A DNA stretch of 64,000 nt from Diphasiastrum complanatum (lineage: Eukaryota > Streptophyta > Lycopodiopsida > Lycopodiales > Lycopodiaceae). The stretch covers positions 72,426,308-72,490,307 of the forward strand of contig CM055092.1 of NCBI GenBank assembly GCA_029204225.1, read 5' to 3'. Shown piece after piece: positions 11,627 to 24,010 of this stretch; positions within the stretch are counted from its first letter, which is position 1, and each line of letters begins with the position of its first letter. The notes beneath the pieces were generated by a model, which worked only from the letters and a program-made list of their open reading frames with translations, searched no databases and was not told the origin of the DNA. A program made the translations under genes and the position numbers.

Positions 11627-12258
11627 TCAGATTTTCACAATTCGAATTTTGCCGTTCTTTTTAGGTACTATGACTATTGGCGATACCCATTCTATATGCT
11701 TGATTTCATAAATAAAATCGGCATTGAGCAGCTTTTGCAATTCTTGTTTAATCAAATCCATGTAGTTGGGATTGCAGCGATGACATCGACTCACCTTGGG
11801 GACTGCTCCATCCACCAAGGGTATGGTATGTGGGACTGCGGTTGGTGGTATAGCCTTCAAGTCCTTGTATGACCATTCAAAACAATCTTTATATTCCACC
11901 AATAGAGCACATAGTCATTTGAGTTGAGTGGGTGTCAATTGTTCTCCCACACAAACAAGTTTCTCTTCTTCACATGGCTTAGCTGATTCATGGGTTGTGT
12001 CTGCGCAGGTCCTTCAAAGACTTGTTTTTTAGGTTCTTGATTCTTATTAAGCTCTCTTTGCGCTTGCGACATTATAATTACTACATCGTCTAAGGTGTAG
12101 TTTTTGAAGGTTTTTGGCATCTCGTGAACTGGCATTCGACAAGATTCCTCCTTCAACATATTGATCTTAACACAACTTGTAAGCTTTGGGCTTCCAATCA
12201 TATGAGATGATGATGTTGTGTCTGGTTCCAACCGAATAGATTTAAAAGAGTTCAACAC
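11627..12258 (-). pseudogene. Gypsy reverse transcriptase N-terminus and leader
   Basis: 11902-11627 on the minus strand reads YKDCFEWSYKDLKAIPP, then a pro-rich IPL segment, KQELQKLLNADFIYEI, and WVSPIVIVPKKNGKIRI. This is the opening of a Ty3/gypsy reverse transcriptase (fingers, before the catalytic palm). 12258-11935 is the leader, and in a shifted frame runs into the RT. The palm with the YxDD box, RNase H and most of integrase are missing: the copy jumps straight from RT fingers to the integrase C-terminus at about 11.6 kb, so an internal deletion removed them. Confidence 0.75.
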
Positions 12259-12900
12259 ATCATTTTTTCCTTTTCTATCAACATACTTGGATACATCCTT
12301 GTTACCTTCTTGGGAACTCGCTTGATATTCGCCTCATGATTACGGATATCTATATCCACCATAGCTATTGCTTCTTTAGGTAGATCACTCCAATGGATCA
12401 CCTAACTGTAGAGTTGTTTCATTTGATTTTTCTTAGTAATAGGTGCCTTGGGTGGTTCCACCTTGTAAACTTTAGCTATTGGCAATTTTTGTGATAGTAG
12501 TAGTATCTTCTTCATTCCATACCGATCAGGGTCCAAATGTTGCAGGACCTGTTCATCTGTCAGCTCAATTTTTTCATTGTAAGAAAAGACATGTCATACA
12601 ATCAACTATTGCTAAAGCGTCTGCCGTCCAATGCACAATATCCGTTTGAGAATCATAATGGCCTCCCATGGCTTTCCTTGGGTGATAAATGTTGTGATCT
12701 ATGGTGGACGATCGATATCATCCGTGGGTGTAATAGGTTTCACCACCCATGGTTGGATCTACCTTTACAGCTTGCTCTCTATTCTCAAAGATGAGTTTTT
12801 CGGTTCTCCTGTTTTGAATCACTTGCGCGACTCTCAACCAAGGTCTCCCTAGTAAAACCAAATAGGCAAAAGGTTCCTTGGCTTGTGCAGCTTTCTCTAC
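12259..12900 (-). pseudogene. Gypsy gag-pol linker, decayed
   Basis: Lies between gag and RT where a protease would be expected. Minus-strand readings have several stops and I could not place a clear D[ST]G motif. The plus ORFs 12537-12794 and 12631-12852 are shadows. Confidence 0.4.
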
Positions 12901-14105
12901 CTATGCATCCTGTATCCAATGGCGTATCTTCTGGTATTGTCGTCCTTCTTCCTTCGCATTAGGATATGGTCCTGTGGCTAAGGGTTGATCATCTTCCATT
13001 GACATTGAGGAGGGTGGTGATGGTGTCACTCCCTTCTGTTTCTGGGCTCGTGTAATTACTAGCACCAGAACATGGGAGATTGGAGATTTGTATGGCATCC
13101 TTCCTAGAGCTGTTGTTGGTTGCATTGTGATTAGATTCAAGGGTGCACTTGCTCCAGGTCTCAATCGGCAATTCTTGTAATAGTGCCCGTATCCGCATTC
13201 TCTGCAAAAGGGTGTGAATATTCCCTAATGAGGACATTATGTAGTTCTATGCCCTTTGTCGCATCCATATCAGCCATAGATTCTTCCACCTTGGTGTTGA
13301 GGCTAGGCAGCGTAGGTCGCAAAGTACTCGTTGATAGCCGGATCTACATATGGCTCATCCGGACCATACCACTCCTAATGCTCAGGTTGGGGTGGTACCT
13401 CATGCTCTGCTGCTGTTAAGTTTACAAGGGCGACTTGATTGTTAGCTGGCCTCAGTGGTGCAGGTAAAGCCATGCGCTGCTGATTCATTGGCGCTACAAA
13501 CTTCGGTGCTGCATTTGGTGCCCTTTGGTGATATGTGTACGAGGTTTGGTATCATTTCCTCTTTTGCTGTATAATCCTGGAGTTGAATGGACAGAATGTT
13601 GTTTCGTGTGATGACACGTTGCACAGGTGGCAATATTGTTGTGTCAGTTTGAGATTCTATTTCAAAATTGGACACTTGTTGGCGGTATTGTTCTGGGTAC
13701 AAACTGGACACCATACATTTTCTCTTTGAGGATACTATAGTTGGTTCTGATCCGACACGTAAGAAGATGATGCTACAGCACCTTGTAAAGCCTTTAGTTT
13801 TTTATCAAATTGGGTCGTCAACTGCTCCATCTGGTGTTTGTAAAGCTTCGTCATTTGTTCCATCAGCCAACGAGGAAGTTGGATGATGGGTTGTTGGGTA
13901 GGAATCATTGTCTAAGCCTTCATCTTCTTTTTTGATAGCGTCTTCCATGGCTTTCTACAATGAGGCATACTGCTCCCGGCATTAAAAATCTCTTCGGATG
14001 CTTCTCGGTAACCCAGTGAGAAACTGCATAATCACTGCATGGTTGGGAGTCAGGGCTGTGTTGCATTTGGATCATAGATGTTTGACTCGTTCAATATACT
14101 TCCGG
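12901..14105 (-). pseudogene. Gypsy gag with zinc knuckle
   Basis: Minus-strand, frameshifted gag. At 13206-13168 it encodes CRECGYGHYYKNC, a CCHC knuckle with three residues rather than four between the second Cys and the His. The stretch 14105-13700 includes RKYIERVKHL and other gag-like scraps. The coding sequence stops abruptly at 14105, where a copia LTR begins, so its start was cut off by insertion. Confidence 0.6.
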
Positions 14106-14346
14106 TGTTGGAATTCGATGCCCAACCTCAAATCCATTCAATAGAAGGCTCAAATTTCTGAACAGAGGACCGAAAAATTCAAGATCGAATTTTTCTAGAA
14201 TTTTTCGATACCGGATGGACTCGAAAAATTCTATATTTTTTGAGTCAGTATTTTTCGAGTCAGTATTTTTCGAGTCATTGTACAATAATTTGATACTTGT
14301 AATTTTTCTCTATCAAGACGTTGTTCTAGCAAACACACATCCAACA
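14106..14346 (+). mobile_element. Small (241 bp) copia LTR
   Basis: Bounded by TGTTGG at 14106 and CCAACA at 14346, the classic inverted LTR ends. Inside are tandem copies of AGTCAGTATTTTTCG and inverted GAAAAATTC/GAATTTTTC motifs. A copia gag ATG follows 46 bp downstream, so this is a 5' LTR. It sits inside the gypsy gag. Confidence 0.7.
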
Positions 14347-14392
14347 ATATCTCGAAATCATTTGTTTCTACCAACAATCTCACTCAACTAGA

Positions 14393-14850
14393 ATGGATTC
14401 ATCTTCTAGTTCTTTTCTAATCGACAGACTCGATGGAAGCAACTACCATCTCTGGAAATTCAAAATGAAAGTCATACTAATAGACAAGGAACTGTGGAAC
14501 ATCGTTGATGGCATAGAAGTTAAACCTGAAGGTGATACAGCCACAAGGCTTTTGCCATGATCACTCTCAACATCAAATACAATCAAATCAGTCACATAAG
14601 GATTGCTCAGACTACTAAGGATGCATGGGACATCCTAGCAACACTCTATGATATCAGGGACATCTCCTCCAAACTCCATTTGAGGAAGAAATTCTTCACC
14701 TTGAGAATGTCTAAAACAACAAGTTTCGAGCCATATCAGCACATTTCAAAATCTTGCAGAGTAGATGACTACAATTGGCTCAATCATTGAAGATATCGAT
14801 GTTGTTATGACTCTATTATCGAGTCTTCGTGAGGCCTATTTAGGACGTGC
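14393..14850 (+). pseudogene. Copia gag fragment
   Basis: Starts with ATG at 14393: FLIDRLDGSNYHLWKFKMK, a typical copia gag opening (UBN2-type). After a frameshift it continues with TKDAWDILATLYDI, LHLRKKFFTLRM and finally DVVMTLLSSLREAYLG. These are standard gag landmarks for packaging the element RNA. Everything downstream (zinc knuckle, protease, integrase, RT) is absent because another LTR starts at 14866. Confidence 0.75.
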
Positions 14851-14865
14851 CTAATCCACCACTCT

Positions 14866-15467
14866 TGTAATATGAGATTAGTTATAGATTGTCTAATCTA
14901 TCTCATCAGACATGTTACTCTGAATATATGTATTGATAGATGCATCAATATAAAGACAGTCACAGATACAAAAGAGATAGCTCCAGAGTGAGTTTACAGA
15001 TTAGCAGTAGCTAGTCATATTATTCGTGAGAGAGAACATCTCTCTTGCGCCAACGCACTAATCTAAAAAATAGACAGCGCTCAAAGATATTGTAAATTCA
15101 GTTATGATAATAGAAGTGATTTTCTCAATGCTTTGTTCTGTGATGTGTATGATCTGCAATATTGGAATGCATGCTAGCAGTAGATTAATTTTTGCTGTTG
15201 TTTTTACTCAACATTATCTGTTGTTTGCAAGTTTAATTTTTACAATAGATAATCATAAGATCTGGGACTTGTAAGAGAATTAGACCATAGTCATTAGTAG
15301 TAGCTATTTTTGCCAAGTCGGCTCTATCCGGCCTTCATCATCTTTTGTTTCGTTTCATTTTGCTTCGAGTTGTTTCTTCCTCCCATCAGTGATATCAGAG
15401 CTCAGTTCATTTCGTTTCGTTTCGTTTTGATTTGTTTCGTTTTGTTTTGCCTCGCAATTACTTCGCA
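14866..15467 (+). mobile_element. LTR of a second copia element
   Basis: Starts TGTAATATGAG and ends CTTCGCA just before a tRNA-iMet primer site, which fixes its right edge. The last 150 bp are rich in TTTCG repeats. The left edge is less sure. Confidence 0.6.
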
Positions 15468-15470
15468 TCA

Positions 15471-15482
15471 GTGGTATCAGAG
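15471..15482 (+). other. tRNA-iMet primer-binding site
   Basis: TGGTATCAGAGC, matching the 3' end complement of plant initiator Met-tRNA, 3 nt after the LTR end. It marks the start of minus-strand DNA synthesis for a plus-strand element. Confidence 0.85.
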
Positions 15483-15490
15483 CCACGACT

Positions 15491-16110
15491 TTGATTATCA
15501 AAGCCTTGCCTGATTCCTTTAGGCTATGGCATCCATTAGCAGCATTCAATCAAAGATCTGCACGATCCTTGACTCCTCAGGATCAAAACTTCCTAGCATG
15601 GAAGGCGAAGACTTCTCTCATACTGAAAGGAGAAGGTCTATGGCCTGGCACAGAAGAGATTCTGACAACCACTGGCAAAGAGCTACGAGAATGGAGAGAA
15701 AGAAATGACAAGGCAGTAGCCATCCTATCTTCCTCCATCAAAGACAGCTTGACACTTGATCTAGCCACACTCTCCAAAACAAGAGAAATGTGGGATACTT
15801 TGTTGACTAGATTTTAAACAAAATCACGAAGCCAAATTATGCTTCTTGAAGATCAGCTGACAAATCTGAGATGGGATGGTAAAGACCACCTCCTTCATCA
15901 AAAGATTGAAGGACCTGCTCCTCTCGCTACACAATTCCGGAACAGAGAATGTAGTCTCAACAGAGAAGCAACTCACATACCTACTACAAGCTCTACCAAG
16001 ATAGTTTCAAACGGACCCAAACATTACTTGCTAAAGATCCACAAATGACCCTTGAGAAGGCTGTAATCGAGATCAGAGAAGAGGTGGAAGCCCGTGAATA
16101 CAAATGACTC
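15491..16110 (+). pseudogene. Copia gag, frameshifted
   Basis: Follows the primer site by a few bases. The reading SLTPQDQNFLAWKAKTSLIL, with REWRERNDKAVAILSSSI and TREMWDTLLTRF, matches copia gag. After a stop near 15815 the reading continues in other frames (LLQAL, then EVEAREYK) to about 16110 and then is lost. Zinc knuckle and pol are absent. Confidence 0.7.
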
Positions 16111-18469
16111 ATAAATTATGTGTCTTACAAGCAATACACACAAAACAAATAGTTTCTAGTGAATGCTCTTCACACTGTCCATTTTACCAATTAACTTTCA
16201 TAGGAATAAATCAACTACTCAAGTTAATTGCTCATGATTTAGAAATCTTAAATCTCTAGGTGCATATCTCAACTATACATGTACAACACCACATTTAGAC
16301 CCATATCCAAATCACTTTTAAGCTAGCCTATAGATCTATCAAAATAGATCTGTGAACTCTACAAGTAATTGTCAAACACAATACTTGATCATATGTTTAT
16401 GTTCAACCACTAGGTTAAGTGCACCAGATAACCTTAGTAACCAGGAATACATAGTAGATCCAAACAAGATTAATCATGCACATATGAGAATAATCTCACT
16501 ATGATCCACCAGTACATAAACCCATATGTCACTAACTGGCAGATTATCCAAAATCCGCATATGTTACATAACTCACTGAGAATCTTGTAACTCAGCTACA
16601 AAAGATTCTATTCTTGAGTAAATAACATATCTGGAAAATCTCTGAAGTGAATAATTCCACATCAAAAGTTTTCCAACCATCATACTTTAATCCGCAAAAT
16701 TCCTTCAACCAATCAACCTACTTCAGATTTTAGTGCACAAACCAAGATTAGGCTGATTTATACAAACATTTTTGGACATAAGGTTAAGATTAAAGCTCTA
16801 ATCCAATCCATAACTAGATGGTACTTGATAGCCAATCAGTGAACCTTAATTTAATCCTTACCATTACTTCCCATATTCATGAATATCTCACAGCTCAAAA
16901 ACCCCCAAAATTACTCTAGTTTCAGACTATTCAAAACAATCACTAGAGATTTCTTCTATTCCTCTAGATAGTTCCACCATTGCACACAAAGTGGATTCCA
17001 CAAAAGAAATCTATGCAACTAGTTAATCCCATGAAAGTCTAGTCGTATCATTTTCTTCTCCTCCTTTTAAAAGAAATTTCATAATTTCAATCAAAAAGCT
17101 CTCAGGAGACAACGTATAAGATATCAAAGATTCGAAAAAGTCAGTAATGAGTATCCAATACTATTACAACCTAGACTTTTCCCTTAATATCATAAAATAC
17201 TTATCCCGAGTGATAGAAATATTCCTCAATAATTAACTATCAAATAGATATTTGGGCTTAGGAAGTCTAAATTCCACTTAATCAATTGAAACATTAGTTG
17301 ATTCTGAGCTATATTCACAAGCCTGAAATGGAAGCATGAATTCATATGACTTAAACAGTCCTTCAGAACCTAGTCATACACTAGAAGGAATTATATAAAT
17401 CTCAATCCAATTGTCTCGTATATAAAGAGGTCTTAAAAGCTCCATCTGGCTTTCCAATACCAGATATGCACATATCTATTCCACCAAATACTACAGTACC
17501 CCCATATTTGTTCCTAATGGGTCCTAGAGAATCATCTTGGATCCAGCCCCCAAGCCATGCCAATGTGATATCAAGAGGAGAAGAGCTCACTGGTAACCTA
17601 GACCAAAGTCATCGACGGAGTAATCACTACGTCAAGGATCATGTGCATGAATCCATGCAATCCCCATGCAGGTCAACTATAAATAGGTCACAGCTCTTCA
17701 AGCATACCTTCTGCCTATATCAGTCACACGTACATGCACTACTCCATATGTCTCAATTAGAGTGTCTGGGTCCTCTCAAGGTCATTAGTCACCAACAGGC
17801 CTCGATGTGGAATTAAATCTAGGCGTGACCAATAATCTCGAATATCGGAGGCCCAGTCTACCATATTAGGACTATTCTAGGTCCTTAACCGAATATGGCC
17901 ATAACAATGACATTATGAAATAGGACATAACCGCAAGGTTTGAATATTATAATAATCACATTCAGCTCTATCTATAAAAGTATACATAAAAAGTATTGCA
18001 ATGAATATAAAAAAAAATGAGTGCAAGTGAATTTAAGTATTAATAATCATAGATCATTCTCATCATTTACGTCATTCTCGTCATCACACAAGTCTTGACA
18101 CTCATTTGAATCTAGGTCTAGGTATAATCTTAAATTTCAGATCGTGTCTCTTTGATGATGTGAGCTACCCTCATATTCAATCTCCTCTTCTTCTAATTCT
18201 ATCTCATCCAGACGTGGGGGCCTCAAATTACCCCCAATTTGGTCTTGTACGATCGTAGGAATATCATCATTTCATTCATACCTTCTTCTCCCATCATTTC
18301 GACATTATTTGGAGTTTGAATGAGTGGCCATGATTCAGGTTCTTCCAAAACGTTGCTCCAACGTAGCCCTAAATCAATTTCAACTTAAATTGAATGCATG
18401 GATAGTTGACGGACTATGGACGTCTGCCAAGTAAGGAAGAATACGAATCCTTCAGGGAAGCATTTAAAA
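16111..18469. other. AT-rich non-coding stretch
   Basis: No gene I can support. TATAAATAGG at about 17680 resembles a TATA box but has no ORF of interest after it. ORFs 17402-17590 and 17466-17816 overlap on opposite strands and have no motif. Could be remains of an LTR element interior. Confidence 0.35.
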
Positions 18470-19065
18470 TTTAGGGTCTCAAATTTGGAAGGTAGAGTTA
18501 GAAAAAAGGATCTAAGAGGTTAGGGCTTAGGGCTTAGCGATTAGGGTTTAAAGTTTAAGGTAAGGGATCTAGGTATGGGAATTTGCAGATCTAGTACTTG
18601 GGATTTAAGGTAAGGCATCTAGGAAAAGATATTTAGGTTTTAGAGTTTAGGGTCTAGGGATTAGGATATAGGACTTACAAATAAGGGTTTAGGGCTTTAA
18701 ATTTAGAGGTTAGGGCTTAGGGCTAAGGCTTTAGAGCTTATGGTTGGAATTTAGAGAAAGGGATCTAGGGAAATGGGGTTAGGGTAAGGGGCAAGGAGTT
18801 TAGAGCTTAGGGCTTCGGGTTTATGGTTTAGGGTAAGGGATCTAGGGAAGGGATTTACAAATCTAGCACTTAGGATTTAGGGCTTCAAATTTGGAAGTTA
18901 GGGTAAGGGATATAGTAAAAAGGGTTCAGAATAAGAGTTTAGGAGTTTAGGGCCTAGGGTTTAGGATTAGGGTTTAGGATTGATGGTAAGGGATCTAGGA
19001 AAGAGAATTTACGGATCTAGGATTTTTATTTTAGTTTTAAAGTTTAGGGCAAGGCATCTAGGTAT
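18470..19065 (+). repeat. Degenerate interstitial telomere-like array
   Basis: About 600 bp dominated by TTAGGG, TTTAGGG, CTTAGGG and GGTAAGGG variants; I count about sixteen TTAGGG hexamers by eye. A longer pattern built on AAGGGATCTAGG recurs at least four times. The plant telomere unit is TTTAGGG, so this looks like an old interstitial telomeric block or a telomere-derived satellite. Confidence 0.75.
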
Positions 19066-20330
19066 TTTATGTAGGTTTGACTCTTTTTCTTTAGTAGATC
19101 TATTTCTTTGAGATTTGTTTTGCAAGTTTTAGACTTGATTGCAAGTATATTCTTTGTAGCATTTCAATTAAGAACATCAATCTACCTATTTTGTAGGTTT
19201 ATTTTTTATTTCTCTAGTCGATCACCATCCGAACACATAAGAAGAATCTGAGACAACAAATCTTGATATAAGGAAGGTTGGAATGACCATTGGAATATGC
19301 AGTTCTGTTCAAAACAATATACTAGTTGTTATTCCAACATTTTTAGATTCAAATTTCATTGGCATTTTATCCGAACTATGTAGATCTATGGTTTTTTGAG
19401 TAGATTTGTTTATTAGGTCCTTTTTTTTGTTTGCAAATTTCAATAACAAATTTTTTTATAGAGATTACACAAGGACGTTACTTTCTTTGAATTGTATTAT
19501 GTCTTTGGGCAAGTTATCCTTCAATATGGTTACATTAGATAATTTGTCTTGTCAAGATCTAGGTAGTTCACATTTTCACTTTTATGAACTTAATGATTAA
19601 AACTCTTTTAAGTCAAAACTAAACATTTTACCTCTAGTAAAGATCCATTGGCATCACAATTCTTGCTTCACCCAGTCTTGACAAAATTGATTTGAGCTTC
19701 AAATTATGGATGTTCTTCCCCTTGAGTGAACAACAAATTGGAACCATCTACTACTTGGGAGGTCGAAATGGGCATCGGAATATGCAGATTTGCTTTTTTC
19801 AGCATATCAGTGTATATTTCGATGGCTATTCCGACCCCCTCATATTTTTTTTTTTTTCATTTTGGCATCTGAACTATGTAGAATAGTGCTTGTTTGGGTA
19901 GATTTGTTTTGTTCATGTGTGTTTTGTAGATTTCAGTATTAATAATTTCTAAATTATATAACTTCAAATTTAACAAAAGTCTCAACACATAGTAATCAAT
20001 CATCAAAAACTATGTCCAATAATGGAATGTCTTTCAATCATAGTTAGGTAACGTACATAACAAACTAGGCCCTGCTAGCAAATATAGGATGACTTTGCTT
20101 AATCTTAGCACCCTGTGCACTTTTTGCACCATGTCAAGGAGCAATCATCACCATTGTAAAGCCTTGCTATAATTCTTCCTTTATTTTCAACCATAGATGC
20201 ACTTCCTGACATAGTGCATGGAGGGCACAAGATGTTGAAACTTAGCACGCCCCACCTATAGGCCCAGTCTACTCTTCATTACTAGTGAACCTCACACAAC
20301 GATGTTTTAGCTTTGCCATGAGAGCATTAA
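19066..20330. other. AT-rich non-coding stretch
   Basis: No gene supported; ORFs at 19406-19600 and 19692-19886 lack motifs. Two segments, near 19260-19400 and 19690-19880, share wording such as GAATATGCAGTT/GAATATGCAGAT and GAACTATGTAGA, a worn direct duplication about 480 bp apart. Confidence 0.4.
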
Positions 20331-21260
20331 TTATAAGTTATTGTGATGATTTTGCTTTAAGATGAGAGTAATGAAGTCAAAGTCAGCCTTGATAATTGTG
20401 AAGAATTTCAAATCATTAAGATCCAAAACATCCCTTTGACCTTTGGTAGAAAGACAACAAATCACCAACCTTGCCAATGCCAACTGTATAATGAACTCCA
20501 TCCTAAGTATAGACTTCCTTTCTAATGTTCTGAAGTAGTTTCCATAATTGGTATAGAGAATAGTGTCCACTTGAGATGCTTCGCTATTTCTTACATCAAT
20601 TCTACATGTCAAGTTATGAATAAAACATGAAGAACCAAATAGAATCTAAATGAAATTATTCCTCCATGTGCTATAAACTTTGAACTCTCTGAAAAATTAT
20701 AGCAACCAAATAATAAATGTGAGTGATGACCATTTTCTTGCTTGTATCCTCCCTCTTTGTCCTTTCTTGATATGTCTCCACCATAAAACTCCATGAATGA
20801 GCCTCCATCTCCATCTTGTCACAAGATGCCATCATCACTTGATGACTTGATCATGAATGAGAGATATAATGAGCCTCCAATAGCTTCATTTCCATCAACA
20901 AAACTAGCCAAGAATGCTAGTACAACTCCAACACCAAAATGATGCTCACCAATGTGGCTAGTTTTACCACAATTAGCACACATCCACATGAAATTGCTCA
21001 AACATGAGATAGAACAAGTAAAGTAAACTTGAAAAACACTTCCTTGCTGCTACTTTGACCTTAATTGAGTCTTCAATAACCTGCAAAAACAGATCCAAAA
21101 CATCTTTGCCAATTTACTCTCCTTTGATGCTCTTGACTAGCTCCAAATTGCCAACTTCCCTTTTGCCTTGTTGAAGCCCTTTGAGAACAACCTCTGAAGA
21201 AACATTGAGTTTCTACTTTAAAGCCTTAGTATTTTTCCTTGTCTTTTTTACTGCTGCATA
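20331..21260 (-). pseudogene. Decayed coding remnant with a Cys/His motif
   Basis: Three short minus-strand frames in a row (20331-20612, 20609-20794, 20819-21001), plus a stop-interrupted Lys-rich reading up to 21260. One contains CANCGKTSHIGEHH, like half of a retroviral zinc knuckle. No protease or polymerase signature. Probably an old retrotransposon gag or a captured host exon; I cannot assign it. Confidence 0.3.
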
Positions 21261-21347
21261 TTTTAACTAGTTTATGCATAATCTGCATATTTGAACTGTT
21301 TGTCACACAGTTCACGTTTTTTGCATTTTTGATAAAAATGTGATAGT

Positions 21348-21675
21348 AGGTCTAAAATGACCCAGGATTTAGTTTCAACTAGCCTTTGGCTTTTTTGGCT
21401 TTTTTGCCACATACTCATAAAATCGACACTTCCGGTTAAGCCGACACTTCAAAATATTCATATGTAAGCCACGGATCAGGACGAATTATCAAACCTTAGC
21501 TACGCGGGCGTGAAGTTTTTTAAACTATCACGATCCACCGCCACCATGCAATCTTAACAACATAAACGTATTTAAATGGATGCTTAGCTTAAATTTAGCT
21601 AATCAATCTTGTAGTCTAATCCATTATGATATATGTATTGGATCAGAGACAAAGATACATATGATGGAAAGAATC
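21348..21675 (+). repeat. Left arm of a 0.3-kb inverted repeat
   Basis: Runs from AGGTCTAAAATGAC to ATGATGGAAAGAATC and matches the reverse complement of 23704-24010 along its length (both contain CTACGCGGGC and TAAATGGATGCTTAGCTTAA). The two arms enclose a copia fragment. Confidence 0.85.
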
Positions 21676-23703
21676 CTGAACGCAACAGTGTGTGAAGTGT
21701 GTGTCAACCCCTGTTTGGATAGTTGATGGCTTTTTCGTAAGTTTGTGATTTACCACCGAATCCATAGAATTCTTCTTGAGTAGAAAATGAGCTGTCAAGT
21801 ATATATCTGACTAGTGCACTTCTTTCTATGGTAGATCTCCTTGGAGATAATACAAGCTCAACAACTACTTTGCCTTGGTTCTGGTTGCTAGCAGCGGGAC
21901 CTCGGTGTATCGCCAGTGTGTCGGGTACTCCCGATATGTCAGTTTGCTCGTCGTCAAAACTATCATTTAGTCCATCTAATGAACATCTTCATTTGGATGC
22001 TTAGGGTCTGCTCCCTCTGTCGATGTGGGTAGGCCATAGTACTGGCTGCTAACAACTTCATAGCTGATCGGATCTTCCTCAGCCATTATTCTTGTCTCGT
22101 CAAAACTGAAGTCTTTGACAATCTTCACTTCATTGGTTTGAGGCATGTATATTCTGTAATATGTAGAATGTATATCATAGCCAACCAAGAATCCTTGCTC
22201 CACCTTTTCGTCCAGCTTGTTCTTCTTCTTACCTAGTATGTGTGCATATACTACACATCCGAAGATTCGAACATGAGCTAGATTCAACTTGCTTCACCAC
22301 CATACCTCATGTGGGCAGTGTGAGCAATGCTCGACTTGCATGTCCTGTTCTACAGGTAGGCGGCTGTAGCTACTGCTTCAGCCCATAGTGATCTCAATGC
22401 CTTCGAGTAGGCCATCATGGATCTTGCGGCTTCCATGAGAGTTCTATTTTTCCTCTCAGCTACACCATTATGTTGTGGTGTATAGGTTTTTGTCCTCTTA
22501 TGAAAGATGCCTTGATGTTTACAAAAGTCGATAAAACGGTTGGAGATATATTCTCCTCCTCTATCGGTTCTGATCTGCTTGAATTTCCTCTCAACTCTAT
22601 TCACATATTATGTAAACTTGTCAAGAGCTTCAAATTTGTTGTGGATGAAGTAGACAACGACAAACTTACTGTAATCATCAATAAAGGTAATATAGTATCT
22701 TGATCCTCTGACAGATGTCTGAGTGTATTAGCTCCAAAAGTTCCTCGCTCTTTAGGAATCCTTGGTTGAAGGTGTACATGACATCTTTCTTTGTTGCACA
22801 CATCACAGGGTGTTAGGTTTGCATCTTTGATGTTTACTCCCGTGAATGTGTTATACTGGCTTGCTTTGTATAGCGCCAGCGGGTTCATGTGGCATAGTCT
22901 CCTCCCTGTGCCATAGAATGTCTATAGACTCACGGTAGGCACACGTTTAAGTGATACAAGTTGCCTTTTCGTCTGCCTTGCGTGATGAGCATACTGGAGC
23001 TGGCATCAATCACATTGCATGTCTGATCTGTGAATGTAACATGCATGCATGCGTCTGCTATCCTTGCAACTGATAGCAGATCTTTCGTCTACTCTTCTGT
23101 CTCTACCATTGGTGCTGAGCCAAAGTACTCCAGTGCCGCTCACCTCGTGTCGTGATCCATCTCCTAGAACGATGTATCTGGAGGAGTCGATCTGTCAAAA
23201 GTCGACGATCATCTGCCTTGTCATCACAAAGTGTGACGTAGCCCCTGAGTCAAAAGCTATGTCTTGAACATTAGACTGTGATGTAGCACGTACATCGGTG
23301 CATAGATAAGCAATAGGACCTCTACTAGTTTGGTCTTCAGCCATCTTTGCGGATTCGGGTTCCTCCACATATGATGTGTTGTTCGTGCTTTTTTTCCTAC
23401 TCTACATCTTCTTGTTTCTTGAATTGTCGTAGCACTCCACAACTGCATGACCTTTCTTATGAAAATGTATGCACTAAATCTTTGGGTTCAGCCAACATTT
23501 ATCTATTGTGTGGTCGTCACATCTGCATCTGTCGCATGTCTTCTTATTGTTGCCTTGTTGCCTATTCCTTCCTTTCGATCTGACTTCTTGACTTCCTTGT
23601 TTCTGCTAGTTCCGATCAAGTCTACTTGAGAGACATATTCTCTTCTCATGAATGGAACTAGCTACTACTAGAATTGTCTTACGACCTTGACATGCACCTC
23701 CAA
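21676..23703 (-). pseudogene. Copia element B, gag C-terminus to integrase
   Basis: Read on the minus strand from 23703. A Cys-rich gag end (CDRCRCDDHTIDKCW, then a knuckle with Phe in place of the second Cys) is followed by a protease with FDSGATSHF near 23250, whose active-site DSG is kept. The gag-pre-integrase region is at 22888-22601. The integrase core at 22604-22350 has TDRGGEYIS and YTPQHNGVAERKNRTLMEAA. A post-integrase segment is at 22287-21976 (FGCVVYAHILGKKKNKLDEK, GFLVGYD). No RT or RNase H remains. Frameshifts and stops occur throughout. Both ends stop exactly at the inverted arms. Confidence 0.8.
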
Positions 23704-24010
23704 GATTCTTTCCATCATATGTATCTTTGTCTCTGATCCAATACATATATCATGCTAGATTAGATTACAAGATTGATTAGCTAAGTTTAAGCTAAGCATC
23801 CATTTAAATACATTTTTGTCAAGGTTGCATGGTGGCGGTAAATTGTGATAGTTTGAAAAACTTCATGCCCGCGTAGCTGAGGTTCGATAGTTCGTCCTCA
23901 TCCTTGGCTTACATATGGATATTCTGAAGTGTCGGCCTAACCTGAAGTTTCGGTCTTCTGAGTATGTGGCAAAAAAGCCAAAGGTTGGTTGAAACGTCAT
24001 TTTAGACCTT
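23704..24010 (-). repeat. Right arm of the 0.3-kb inverted repeat
   Basis: Reverse complement of 21348-21675. The chance ORF 23863-24810 runs from copia element A into this arm, giving a false fusion protein. Confidence 0.85.

Noticed and set aside
17402-17816. Overlapping ORFs with a TATA-like motif that might be a gene
   Set aside because: Frames are on opposite strands over the same bases, with no motif and no consistent exon structure.
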